Assembly (NCBI GenBank): GCA_900541415.1
Contig: UQJP01000005.1
Span: forward strand, 77,860 to 141,859
From: an uncultured Odoribacter sp.
GTDB taxonomy: Bacteria; Bacteroidota; Bacteroidia; Bacteroidales; Marinifilaceae
Length of the DNA: 64,000 nt
Direction: 5' to 3'
The notes under the pieces are model-generated. The model had not been told where the DNA came from. It searched no databases and saw only the letters and a list, made by a program, of their open reading frames with translations. Positions 8,393-17,800 of this stretch are shown one piece after another; position 1 is the stretch's first letter; every line of letters starts with the position of its first letter. Position numbers and translations under genes: made by a program.

Positions 8393-9325
8393 ATGAACAG
8401 ACGAGAATTTTTAAAAACAGTAGCCCTGACAGGGTTGGCCACTTCTTTGAAGTGGGGCGACTCTATGGATTTGTTTGCTCAGGCTTTGCCTGCTTCTACT
8501 TCCGGATGTGATTTGGTGGCTGTGATGGGAGGTGAGCCCGCAGAAATGTTCCGTAAGGCCATTGCGGAGTTCGGAGGAATGGAAAAGTTTGTAAAAAACG
8601 GGCAGAAGGTGGTGGTGAAGCCTAATATCGGTTGGGATAAAGTGCCGGAATTGGCCGGAAACACCAATCCCGACCTGGTGGTGGAAATCATAAAAGAATG
8701 TTTTGCCGCCGGCGCGAAAGAGGTGGTTGTGTTCGACCATACTTGCGACGATTGGCGGAAATGTTATAAAAACAGCGGGATTGAGGATGCTGCCAAAGCT
8801 GCCGGGGCAAAGGTAGTTCCGGCGCATGAGGAATCGTATTACCGGGAGGTGGAGTTGCCTCAGGGTAAAAGTTTGAAGAAGGCAAAAATCCATACGGCGA
8901 TTTTGGATTGCGATGTGTGGATCAATGTGCCGGTGCTGAAAAATCATGGAGGGGCCAAGATGACGATTTCCATGAAAAACCACATGGGAATTGTGTGGGA
9001 CAGAGGTTTTTTCCATCGGAATGATTTGCAGCAATGTATTGCCGATATATGCACTTTGAGTAAACCTGCCGTCTTGAATGTGGTGGATGCTTACCGGGTG
9101 ATGAAAACCAACGGGCCGAGAGGAAAATCGGCTGCCGATGTTGTGTCCCCGAAAGGTTTGTTTGTTTCTACCGATATTGTGGCTGTGGATACTGCTGCAA
9201 CGAAGTTTTTCAACCAGATAGAAAGCATGCCGCTCGACGTGGTGGGGCATCTTGCCAAAGGTCAGGAATTAAAAGTCGGGACGATGGATATTGATAGCCT
9301 GAATGTGAAAAGGATAAAGATGTAA
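8393..9325 (+). CDS. DUF362 protein with Tat signal
   Basis: This is a 310-residue protein beginning with a twin-arginine signal (RREFLK at residues 3-8, then a mild hydrophobic core up to about 31). The mature part is a DUF362 domain, seen in VVVKPNIGWDKVPELAGNTNP, the NVPVLKNHGGAKMTISMKNHMG stretch and the VAVDTAATKFF ending. DUF362 proteins are often linked to Fe-S proteins and assumed to act in redox chemistry. Tat export implies folding, perhaps with a cofactor, before transport to the periplasm. The polyferredoxin gene starts one base after its stop codon, so the pair is one transcript and probably one complex. Confidence 0.88.
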   Translation: MNRREFLKTVALTGLATSLKWGDSMDLFAQALPASTSGCDLVAVMGGEPAEMFRKAIAEFGGMEKFVKNGQKVVVKPNIGWDKVPELAGNTNPDLVVEIIKECFAAGAKEVVVFDHTCDDWRKCYKNSGIEDAAKAAGAKVVPAHEESYYREVELPQGKSLKKAKIHTAILDCDVWINVPVLKNHGGAKMTISMKNHMGIVWDRGFFHRNDLQQCIADICTLSKPAVLNVVDAYRVMKTNGPRGKSAADVVSPKGLFVSTDIVAVDTAATKFFNQIESMPLDVVGHLAKGQELKVGTMDIDSLNVKRIKM

Positions 9326-9326
9326 G

Positions 9327-10850
9327 ATGCTGAAAAAGATTCGTATTACGGTTGCGGTGCTTATGTTTGCCGCTATCACATTTTATTTTCTGGATTTTGT
9401 GGGAGTGTTGTCCCTGTCATTCCCTAATCTTGCCCGTATCCAGTTTGTTCCGGCTTTGTTGTCCGGCACATTGGTGGTTTTGGGATTACTTTTGTTGCTG
9501 ACATTTTTTTTCGGGCGGGTGTATTGTTCGGTGATTTGCCCGTTAGGGGTATTGCAGGATGTGGTGGCGTGGTTTGCCCGCCGGATAAACCGGAAAAAAC
9601 GCTATTCTTTCAGCCGGGAGAAAAAACTGCTCCGCTATCTTGTGCTGGGGGGTGTCGTCGTGTCTTTCTTTTTGGGAGGGACTGTGGCGTTGAGTTTACT
9701 CGATCCTTACGGTGCTTTCGGACGGATGACCGTGAATGTGTTCCGCCCGGTGTATATGGGAATGAATAATTTGGGTGCTGCTATTCTGAATTATTTCGAT
9801 AATTATTCTTTATACCATACGGATATTTATGTGTTGAGCCTGTTTTCTTTGTTGACCGGACTTATCACTTTTCTGGTCGTGGCTTTTCTGGCTTATCGTT
9901 ACGGGCGCACTTATTGCAATACGATTTGCCCGGTGGGGACGGTATTGGGAGTCGTATCCCGTTGGTCTCTCTGGCGGGTGAGGATCGACCGGGAGGCTTG
10001 TGTGAGTTGCGGGCTGTGTGAAAGAAAATGCAAGTCGTCTTGCATCGATAGTAAAAGTAAGGTTGTCGACGGCAGTCGTTGCGTGGCTTGTTATAATTGC
10101 CTGACTTCTTGCCATAAGCAGGCCCTTTCTTATCGTCCTGTGTGGAAAAAATCAGCGACGGAGCCTGTTTCAGGAAACGATGCCGGAAAACGGCAATTCG
10201 TGGCGGCACTGAGTGTGGCTGCTTTGGCCATGATGCCCCGAAAAACCTGGGCAAAGGGTGTGGCTGCCATAGAAGGAAACAAAGCCTATAAAAAACAGCA
10301 TCCGCTGAGCCCTCCGGGGGCTGTGAGCGCCGCTCATTTACTGGATCATTGCACGGCCTGTCACCTTTGTGTGGCGAAATGCCCGTCGAGAGTGCTGAAA
10401 CCTGCTTTTATGGAATATGGTGTGGGAGGGATGATGCAACCTATGATGGATTTTGAGCATGGATTCTGTAATTTCGATTGTACGGTGTGTACGGAAGTGT
10501 GTCCCAACGGGGCATTGCTCAGGCTGACAAAGCAGGAGAAGCACACTTTACAGATGGGACGTGTGGTGTTTGTGGAAGAAAATTGTATTGTCCATACACA
10601 AGGAACCAGTTGTGGGGCTTGTTCGGAACATTGCCCGACCCAGGCGGTGAGCATGCAGCCTTATAAAAACGGATTGACGATTCCTGTTGTAAATCCGGAT
10701 ATTTGTGTGGGATGTGGCGGATGTGAATATGTTTGCCCCGTGCGTCCTTTCCGGGCTATTTATATTGAAGGGAATCCTGTTCACCAGCAAGCTGTTCCTT
10801 TTAAAGAAGCAGAGAAGAAGGAGATAGAGTTGGATGGTTTCGGTTTCTGA
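9327..10850 (+). CDS. NapH-like membrane polyferredoxin with extra Fe-S domain
   Basis: This 507-residue protein has a NapH/CcoG-like N-terminal half with about four membrane helices and two cytoplasmic CxxxCP motifs (VYCSVICPLG, TYCNTICPVG), then a 4Fe-4S pair (CVSCGLCERKC, CVACYNCLTSC). Near residue 287 a second hydrophobic, Tat-like segment begins with KRQFVAAL. Behind it is a further set of clusters: CTACHLCVAKC, CNFDCTVCTEVC, CGACSEHC and CVGCGGCEYVC. It looks like a fusion of a membrane quinol-type electron carrier with a polyferredoxin. It is coupled to the DUF362 gene and likely passes electrons to it. The ORF is continuous across the junction. Confidence 0.85.
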   Translation: MLKKIRITVAVLMFAAITFYFLDFVGVLSLSFPNLARIQFVPALLSGTLVVLGLLLLLTFFFGRVYCSVICPLGVLQDVVAWFARRINRKKRYSFSREKKLLRYLVLGGVVVSFFLGGTVALSLLDPYGAFGRMTVNVFRPVYMGMNNLGAAILNYFDNYSLYHTDIYVLSLFSLLTGLITFLVVAFLAYRYGRTYCNTICPVGTVLGVVSRWSLWRVRIDREACVSCGLCERKCKSSCIDSKSKVVDGSRCVACYNCLTSCHKQALSYRPVWKKSATEPVSGNDAGKRQFVAALSVAALAMMPRKTWAKGVAAIEGNKAYKKQHPLSPPGAVSAAHLLDHCTACHLCVAKCPSRVLKPAFMEYGVGGMMQPMMDFEHGFCNFDCTVCTEVCPNGALLRLTKQEKHTLQMGRVVFVEENCIVHTQGTSCGACSEHCPTQAVSMQPYKNGLTIPVVNPDICVGCGGCEYVCPVRPFRAIYIEGNPVHQQAVPFKEAEKKEIELDGFGF

Positions 10851-10871
10851 CCGTTTGCGTGACACGAAGAT

Positions 10872-10920
10872 AAACAGACTGCCCCAAAAGTGAATATAAA
10901 ACTTTTGGGGCAGTCTGTTT
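10872..10920. terminator. Bidirectional terminator between polyferredoxin and sulP
   Basis: A perfect 19-bp inverted repeat (10872-10890 with 10902-10920, core CAGACTGCCCCAAAAG) has an 11-base loop. Short T-runs flank it on both sides. It lies between two convergent genes and can serve both. Confidence 0.92.
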
Positions 10921-10945
10921 TGATGGGTAACTTTGGAATTTCCGG

Positions 10946-12622
10946 TTACTGTTTTAATAGTTCTTCGCTTCGTCTCAGGGCTTCGTGTATGTTGCTGCAA
11001 ACATTCGCTTCGCCGATGACCTCTGTGAATCCGGCTTTTTTAAGCGTTGTGTGTACCTGTTCATTTACCCCGGAAAGGATTACTTTGATCTTTTCTTTCG
11101 CCGATAGGCGGTAGAGGCTTTCCAGGTTATGAAGTCCCGTTGTGTCCATAAATGGAACTTTTCTCATGCGGATGATGCGAATGTCGGGTTTGTCGCCGAT
11201 TGTTTTCATACATTCGTCGAATTTGTTAGCCACACCGAAAAAGAACGGGCCGTCTATTTCATATACTTCTACCCCTTTCGGAACGATTAATTTTTCTTCT
11301 TCATGGATAATTTCGCTTTCGTGGGAAAGGTCTATCTCATTTTTAGAAACCGTGATATGGGTTACTTCGCTCATCCGTTTCATGAACAATACCAGAGCCA
11401 GCAGCAAGCCCACTTCGATAGCGATAGTCAGGTCGAAGATCACGGTCAGCAGGAAGGTGGTCAATAGCACTGCCACATCTGATTTCGAATTTTTCATCAG
11501 CGATTTAAAAGTCCGCCATTCGCTCATGTTATAGGCAACGATCACCAAAACTCCAGCCAGACAGGCCATAGGGATGTGTTTGGTCAGCGGGCCTAAGAAC
11601 AAAAGGATCAGCAATAGCACCACGGCATGTATCAGGCCTGCTATGGGGGTACGTCCCCCGTTGTTGATGTTGGTCATGGTACGGGCAATCGCTCCGGTGG
11701 CGGGAATCCCCCCGAAAAACGGGGTGATAATGTTGGCGGCTCCCTGGGCAATCAGTTCCGTGTTGGAGTTGTGTTGCTGCCCGGTTACCCCGTCGGCAAC
11801 GGTGGCCGACAGTAACGATTCGATAGCTCCTAATACGGCAATGGTGAAAGCTGCGGGTAGAAGCTGGTTTATCGTTTCAATGTTGAATGCCAGTCCTCCG
11901 GGAGTGGGAAGCGAAGCGTTAATCTCGAAACGGTCGCCGATCGTTTCCAGTCCCGTAATCCCCGCATGATGACGAAGCAGATAGCTGACAACGGTCATCA
12001 CAATGATTGCAACCAGTGAACCCGGTATTTTTTTTATGAATTTCGGGGTAACCACAATCAGCAGTATACTGCCGATGCCCACTCCGAGGGAGAGTAAATT
12101 TATCGTGTCGAAACTTTTAAAATAGGCCATCCATTTTGAGATGAAATCGGCGGGAACAGATGCCATGTTCAATCCGAACAGGTCTTTGATCTGAGTGGTG
12201 AAAATAGTCAGGGCGATACCGCTTGTGAAACCGACAACAATTGGATAGGGGATAAAACGGATAATTGTTCCCAGTTTAAAAGCTCCCATCAGCACCAGAA
12301 TGATCCCTGCCATAACGGTGGCGATGGCCAGTCCTTCCAATCCGAATTGCTGGATAATGCCATATACAATCACGATGAAAGCTCCGGTAGGCCCTCCGAT
12401 CTGTACGGAGCTACCTCCTAAAAACGAAATAATGAATCCGGCGATAATGGCCGTGATTAATCCTTTTTCCGGGCTTACGCCGGAAGCAATACCGAAAGCA
12501 ATGGCTAAAGGCAAAGCCACAATCCCAACGATGATTCCTGCCATGAGGTCGGCAAAGAATTTCTCTTTGTTGTAATTTTTAATTGCACTGAATAGTACAG
12601 GTTGAAAATCAAAACGTTTCAT
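10946..12622 (-). CDS. SulP family anion transporter with STAS domain
   Basis: This is a 558-residue SLC26/SulP protein. The membrane domain covers about residues 15-400 and contains GIVVGIVALPLAIAFGIASG (about 30-49) and the conserved GGPTGAFIVIVYG stretch. The cytoplasmic STAS domain is at about 440-550 (IRIIRMRKVPFMDTTGLHNLE). Such proteins carry sulfate, bicarbonate or other anions; the ion cannot be fixed here. A -7 element (TAATTTTG on the minus strand, 12651-12658) lies 30 bases upstream. It stands alone and ends at the shared terminator. Confidence 0.92.
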   Translation of the reverse strand: MKRFDFQPVLFSAIKNYNKEKFFADLMAGIIVGIVALPLAIAFGIASGVSPEKGLITAIIAGFIISFLGGSSVQIGGPTGAFIVIVYGIIQQFGLEGLAIATVMAGIILVLMGAFKLGTIIRFIPYPIVVGFTSGIALTIFTTQIKDLFGLNMASVPADFISKWMAYFKSFDTINLLSLGVGIGSILLIVVTPKFIKKIPGSLVAIIVMTVVSYLLRHHAGITGLETIGDRFEINASLPTPGGLAFNIETINQLLPAAFTIAVLGAIESLLSATVADGVTGQQHNSNTELIAQGAANIITPFFGGIPATGAIARTMTNINNGGRTPIAGLIHAVVLLLILLFLGPLTKHIPMACLAGVLVIVAYNMSEWRTFKSLMKNSKSDVAVLLTTFLLTVIFDLTIAIEVGLLLALVLFMKRMSEVTHITVSKNEIDLSHESEIIHEEEKLIVPKGVEVYEIDGPFFFGVANKFDECMKTIGDKPDIRIIRMRKVPFMDTTGLHNLESLYRLSAKEKIKVILSGVNEQVHTTLKKAGFTEVIGEANVCSNIHEALRRSEELLKQ

Positions 12623-12987
12623 GCTATTGTGTTTTTTCTGTAATGGAATGCAAAATTATAAAAAAATAATTTAAATAAAGCGGTAAGTGCAAGAGTAATG
12701 TGTGAGAAGATCGATAGAAAAACGATGAAATGAATCCGGAGTGGATGATACCGGGGCGGACGATTGTCTGGCCAGACAAAAAAAGGAAGAATGTGGACGC
12801 GGGTTACGGATCGTGAAAATGAATATTATTTATTGGCGGAACTGTTGTTTTCTCTTTAAAGACGGCTGTTGTGCGGGGTGGGGTGTGGCGTTTTTGTTTT
12901 TCATTTTTTAAAAGTGTTTCCAGCTAAGGAGGATTTTTTGGAATTTGTTTTATTTTTGTCGGATAAATTTCAACATCATTTTTATTT
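12623..12987. other. Intergenic region with 16-bp palindrome
   Basis: These 365 bases lie between the divergent sulP and purF-like genes and encode nothing recognisable. They hold the sulP -7 element (12651-12658), a perfect 16-bp palindrome at 12764-12779, and a -7 element TATTTTTG (12951-12958) 30 bases before the purF-like ATG. Confidence 0.7.
12764..12779. promoter_or_regulatory. 16-bp perfect palindrome, candidate operator
   Basis: TTGTCTGGCCAGACAA is a perfect dyad without a spacer, about 100-115 bases from the sulP -7 element and 170 bases from the purF-like -7 element. It could be a binding site for a dimeric regulator. It has no loop or U-tract typical of a terminator. No regulator gene is adjacent. 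Confidence 0.4.
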
Positions 12988-14406
12988 ATGAGCGGATTTT
13001 TTGGTTGCGTATCGCGCAAAGAGTGTGTCGCCGATGTATTCTACGGCACAGATTACCATTCTCACTTAGGAACAAAAAAAGCCGGTATGGCATTTTATAA
13101 CGGAACAGACTTTGTTCGGTCTATCCACAGTATTGAAAGTGCCTATTTCAGGAATAAATTTGAGCCCGATCTGGAACGGTTTATCGGTTCTTTTTTGGGG
13201 ATCGGGGTTATCAGTGATATGGAGTCGCAGCCCATTACCGTGACTTCCCATTTGGGACGTTTTTCTGTGGTAACTGTGGGGCGCATTGATAATCTCGATG
13301 AGATCGCGGCTGAGTTGTTGAAAGAAAAAATTCATTTTGCGGAGTTGTCCGGTTCTTCGATCAATCCCACCGAAGTGGTCAGCATCCTGATCAATAAAGG
13401 GGAGACTTTTAAAGAGGGGATAGAGAAAGTGTATGAAATGGTGAAGGGGTCGTGCTCGTTCCTGATTCTGACGGATAGCTGCGTTTATGCCGCACGTGAT
13501 AAATTCGGGCGTACGCCGATTATCATCGGTAAAAACGAATTCGGTTATGTGGTGGCAAGCGAAAGTTCGTCGTTTACGAATCTGGGTTATTCCATTGTGC
13601 GGGATTTGGGGCCTCACGAGGCGGTGCGGGTGTCGAAAGACGGAATCACTCCTATCATTGCTCCGGGATGCCGCAAACAAATCTGCTCGTTCCTATGGGT
13701 GTATTACGGGTATCCTTCGGCTTATTATGAAGGAATCAATGTGGAAGATGCGCGTTATCGTTGCGGGGCTGCTATGGCGAAACGGGATGAATTGAAAGCT
13801 GATTTCGCTGCCGGAATCCCGGATTCCGGGGTAGGGCATGCCATTGGATATTCCAATGCGAAAGGAATTCCTTATAAAAGGCCGTTTGTGAAATACACCC
13901 CCACCTGGCCGCGTAGCTTTATGCCACAAAACCAGAGTATGCGGGATTTGGTAGCGAAAATGAAGTTGCTGCCGAACGAGGCGTTTACCCGGGGATCGAG
14001 GATTGTGTTTCTCGACGATTCGATTGTACGTGGAACTCAGTTGAAAGACAATGTGGTGAAATTAAAGGAATGCGGTGTGAAGGAAGTGCATATCCGTATT
14101 GCCTGCCCTCCGTTGATTTATCCCTGTTGTTTCCTGAATTTTTCCACTTCGCGTTCTACGTTCGATTTGTTTGCCCGCCGGGTGATCCGCGATCTGGAAG
14201 GAACTTCCGAGCTTACGGACGAGATTTTGGAGCCTTATTCCAATCCCGATTCCGATAAATATAAGGAGATGGTGAGGGTGATGAGCCAGCATCTTCAGCT
14301 CGATTCCCTGCAATTCCAGCGTTTGGACGATCTGGTGGAAGCGATCGGTTTGCCGAAAGAGCAGTTATGCACGCATTGCTGGGATAATTCCAGCTATATG
14401 GAGTAA
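12988..14406 (+). CDS. PurF-like protein with inactivated glutaminase domain
   Basis: The 472 residues align along the whole of amidophosphoribosyltransferase. The C-terminal phosphoribosyltransferase domain keeps the PRPP loop (residues 338-351, D343-D344, SIVRGT). All four likely Fe-S ligands of the B. subtilis type are present: C233, C380 or C381, C461 and C464. The N-terminal class II glutaminase domain is broken. The start reads MSGFFG where active enzymes have MCGIFG, so the nucleophile Cys is Ser. The HRGQEGAG motif is HLGTKKAG, and the Arg and Asn-Gly oxyanion motifs are missing. An in-frame stop at 12964-12966 excludes a longer N-terminus. It cannot be an ordinary glutamine-dependent PurF; it may use ammonia or act in regulation. 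Confidence 0.88.
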   Translation: MSGFFGCVSRKECVADVFYGTDYHSHLGTKKAGMAFYNGTDFVRSIHSIESAYFRNKFEPDLERFIGSFLGIGVISDMESQPITVTSHLGRFSVVTVGRIDNLDEIAAELLKEKIHFAELSGSSINPTEVVSILINKGETFKEGIEKVYEMVKGSCSFLILTDSCVYAARDKFGRTPIIIGKNEFGYVVASESSSFTNLGYSIVRDLGPHEAVRVSKDGITPIIAPGCRKQICSFLWVYYGYPSAYYEGINVEDARYRCGAAMAKRDELKADFAAGIPDSGVGHAIGYSNAKGIPYKRPFVKYTPTWPRSFMPQNQSMRDLVAKMKLLPNEAFTRGSRIVFLDDSIVRGTQLKDNVVKLKECGVKEVHIRIACPPLIYPCCFLNFSTSRSTFDLFARRVIRDLEGTSELTDEILEPYSNPDSDKYKEMVRVMSQHLQLDSLQFQRLDDLVEAIGLPKEQLCTHCWDNSSYME

Positions 14407-14880
14407 CCGGAAACGGCGTGTCCGGTCGTGCTTGAAATATATTCCCGTAGGTTTGAACATTCGAAATCTACGGGAATTTTGTTTCAGGAAACACGCCTTT
14501 CGGGAAAGGAAAGATCATTCTGCCTGCTATGTTGTTTTATTTTTAAGTATTTTTAATATTTGTGTCTTAACGGAATATTTCGTGGATGGCGGAGGTTTCC
14601 GGATTTTTATTTTTCACCTATTTTATCTATCTTGCCTGTGTTGCCGTGAGCGTTGCAGCTTGTTGATTGGTAGGATGTTGAGTGGAAGATACGGTTTGAA
14701 TTGACGGAAAGAGGTGCGTGTGGACATTTATCGGATAAGCCCGGCGGGAACAATATGGTTTTCGGCTTATTTGTTTTTCTCTTTTTATTTAAATGCTTAT
14801 TCCACTTTATTTTGAAAGATTAATTATTATTTTTGAACGGGCAAAGAAACAAATCTAATTTTAATAATTAAACTCGATTT
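14407..14880. other. Intergenic region before lacZ
   Basis: These 474 bases hold the terminator of the purF-like gene (14441-14480) and an AT-rich lacZ leader with a -7 element TATTTTTG at 14828-14835. A 90-codon open frame (14432-14704) is present but has neither coding character nor a recognisable domain. Nothing else is seen. Confidence 0.6.
14441..14480 (+). terminator. Terminator of the purF-like gene
   Basis: A 10-bp inverted repeat (ATTCCCGTAG at 14441-14450, CTACGGGAAT at 14468-14477) has a 17-base loop and ends in TTTTG. It starts 35 bases after the stop codon. Confidence 0.75.
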
Positions 14881-17800
14881 ATGAAAAAAATTTTATTATG
14901 CTTGGGTGTGTGCTTATCAATGACAGCATTGGCTCAGCAAAAAGAATGGCTTGATCCGGGTGTAAATGGGATTAACCGTGCCCCTGCAAGGGCGTCTTAT
15001 TTCGCTTATCCGAGTGAAAAATGTGCCGTGGAAGGGGTGAAAGAAAATGCTTCCAATTTTTTGTCATTGAATGGTTTGTGGAAATTTAACTGGGTAAAGG
15101 ATCAAACCGAACGTCCGGTGAATTTTTATAAAACGGATTTTGAAGATCAGCATTGGGTGGATTTTCCTGTTCCCGGTTTATGGGAGCTGAACGGCTATGG
15201 CGATCCGGTATATAAAAATGTGGGTTATGCCTGGTCGAATCAATTTCGTCCGAATCCGCCGATGGTGGAAACCCGGAATAATCATGTGGGCTCTTACCGC
15301 CGCACGATAGATTTACCGGCAGACTGGAAGGGACAGGATGTGTTTTTGCATGTGGGTTCTGCCACTTCGAATCTTTATGTTTGGGTGAACGGTAAATATG
15401 TGGGATACAGTGAAGATAGCAAAGTGGCCGCCGAGTTCGATATTACCAAATATTTGAAACCGGGAAAAAACCTGATCGCTATGCAGGTGTATCGCTGGTG
15501 TGACGGCAGTTATCTGGAAGACCAGGATTTCTGGCGTTTATCCGGTATCGGACGGGATGTTTATCTCTATGCCCGGAATCCTTTGCATATAGAAGATATT
15601 TTTATTGTGCCCGATTTGGATGCGTCCTATAAAGACGGGACGTTGGACATCACGGCTTCGGTAAGCCGGAGCGGGGCTGTGGCCGACCTGGTGCTGGAAG
15701 ACCAGCAGGGGAATGTGGTGGAAAAAGTGACGGTGAAACCCGACGGGAAAGGCAATATCCATACGGTGATGAAAGTGAGCAATCCTGCTAAATGGAGTGC
15801 CGAAGATCCGAATTTGTACCGTTTGTTGGTGACTTTGAAGAGTAATAGCGGTAAGGTGATCGAGGTGATTCCTCAAGCTGTGGGATTCCGTAAAATTGAG
15901 TTGAAAAAGGATTTGGGACAGATTTGGGTGAACGGACAACCGGTGCTTTTCAAAGGTGCCGACCGTCATGAAATGGATCCGCTGACCGGTTATGTCGTGA
16001 CTAAAGAACGGATGTTACAGGATATTCGCATCATGAAAGAAAATAACCTGAATGCGGTGCGTACCTGCCATTATCCCGATGATCCTCTTTGGTATGAATT
16101 GTGCGACCAATACGGATTGTATGTGGTTTGTGAAGCGAATCTCGAATCGCACGGTATGGGTTATGGGGATAGGACTTTGGCAAAAGTGGAATCTTATAAA
16201 AAAGCTCATCTGGAAAGAAACCAGCGCATGGTGGAAATTTTCAAAAACCATCCTTCCATTATTTTCTGGTCGTTGGGTAACGAAGCCGGAGACGGTCCTA
16301 ATTTCGAGGCCTGCTACCAATGGGTGAAAGAGCGTGACGCCAGCCGTGCCGTTCAATATGAGCGTGCCGGGGAAGCCGCTCACACGGATGTTGTTTGTCC
16401 GATGTATTCAGCTTTGGAAACTCTGGAAAACTATGCGAAAAACGATAAGAAATACCGTCCTTTCATCATGTGTGAGTATGCCCATGCCATGGGTAATTCT
16501 CAGGGAGGATTTAAAGATTATTGGGATTTGATCCGCAAATATCCGAAATTGCAGGGTGGATTTATCTGGGATTTTGTAGATCAGGGGTTGAGAGGATATA
16601 GCAAAGACGGCTCGATGATCTATACGTATGGTGGTGATTTTAACCTGTATGACGGTTCAGACGACAATTTTAACTGTAACGGAATTATCAATCCGGATCG
16701 TGTGTTGAATCCGACCATGACCGAGGTGAAAAAGATGTATCAGTCAATTTGGACTACTCCGGTAGATTTGCAGCAGGGCCTTGTCAATGTATATAACGAA
16801 AATTTCTTTACCGATCTTTCCGACTATTACATGGAATGGCAGGTTCTGGCCGAGGGAGAGCCTGTATTGACGGGTGTTGTGCCCGACCTGAATGTAGCTC
16901 CGCAAGAAACCAAACAGGTGAAATTGAATTATGACCTGAAGGGTCTGAACGGAAAAGAGTTGTTGCTGAATGTGGCTTATAAGCTGAAACGGGCGAAACA
17001 ACTGATTCCCGCAGGCTGGTTGCAAGCCGAAGACCAGATGACGATTGTGCCTTATAAGGCTTTCAATGCTGTTATCGCAGAGAACAATCAAACCGTGAAG
17101 GTGGATGAGGATTTGGTGCATGTTGTCTTTACGACGGATGAAACGAAAGTGACTTTCGATAAACGTAGCGGGTGGATTAGAGGACTTTCCATGAATGGGC
17201 TGGATATGATCGAATATGGCTATTCTCTCCGTCCTAATTTCTGGCGTGCCCCGACCGATAATGATATGGGAGCTAATTTGCAGAACCGTTTCCGGGTTTG
17301 GAAAGAGCCGGAAATGAAGAAAACCGGTTTCAAGGTGGAGCAGAAGGGTAATAATGCTTTGGTGACTGTGAACTATGATATGCCTGCGCTGTCGGCTAAG
17401 TTGCAGATGACGTATGAGATCAATTATAAGGGTGAAATCCGTATCTCGGAAGCGATGACCGTGGATAAGAGCAAGGAAAAGATGCCGAACCTGTTCCGTT
17501 TCGGTATGCAGTTGGTGATGCCGGGACAGTTCGACCGTATCGATTATTACGGACGTGGTCCTGTTGAAAATTACAGCGACCGCCATTTCAGCCAGAATAT
17601 AGGGCGCTATCAGCAGTTGGTGAAAGACCAGTATTTCCCCTATATCCGTCCTCAGGAATCCGGAACGAAAACGGACATCCGTTGGTGGAAACTGACCGAT
17701 ATTGACGGACGCGGGCTGATGATCCGTTCCGATGTGCCTTTCTCGGCTTCCGCTTTGAACTATTTGCAGGAAGATCTGGATGATGGAGTGCGGAAAGCAC

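Noticed and set aside
8411..9250. 279-codon ORF opposite the DUF362 gene
   Set aside because: It is an antisense shadow of a clear Tat-exported protein gene; no motif.
12800..12987. Possible purine riboswitch before the purF-like gene
   Set aside because: No purine-aptamer core or alternating hairpins could be seen; only a -7 promoter element.
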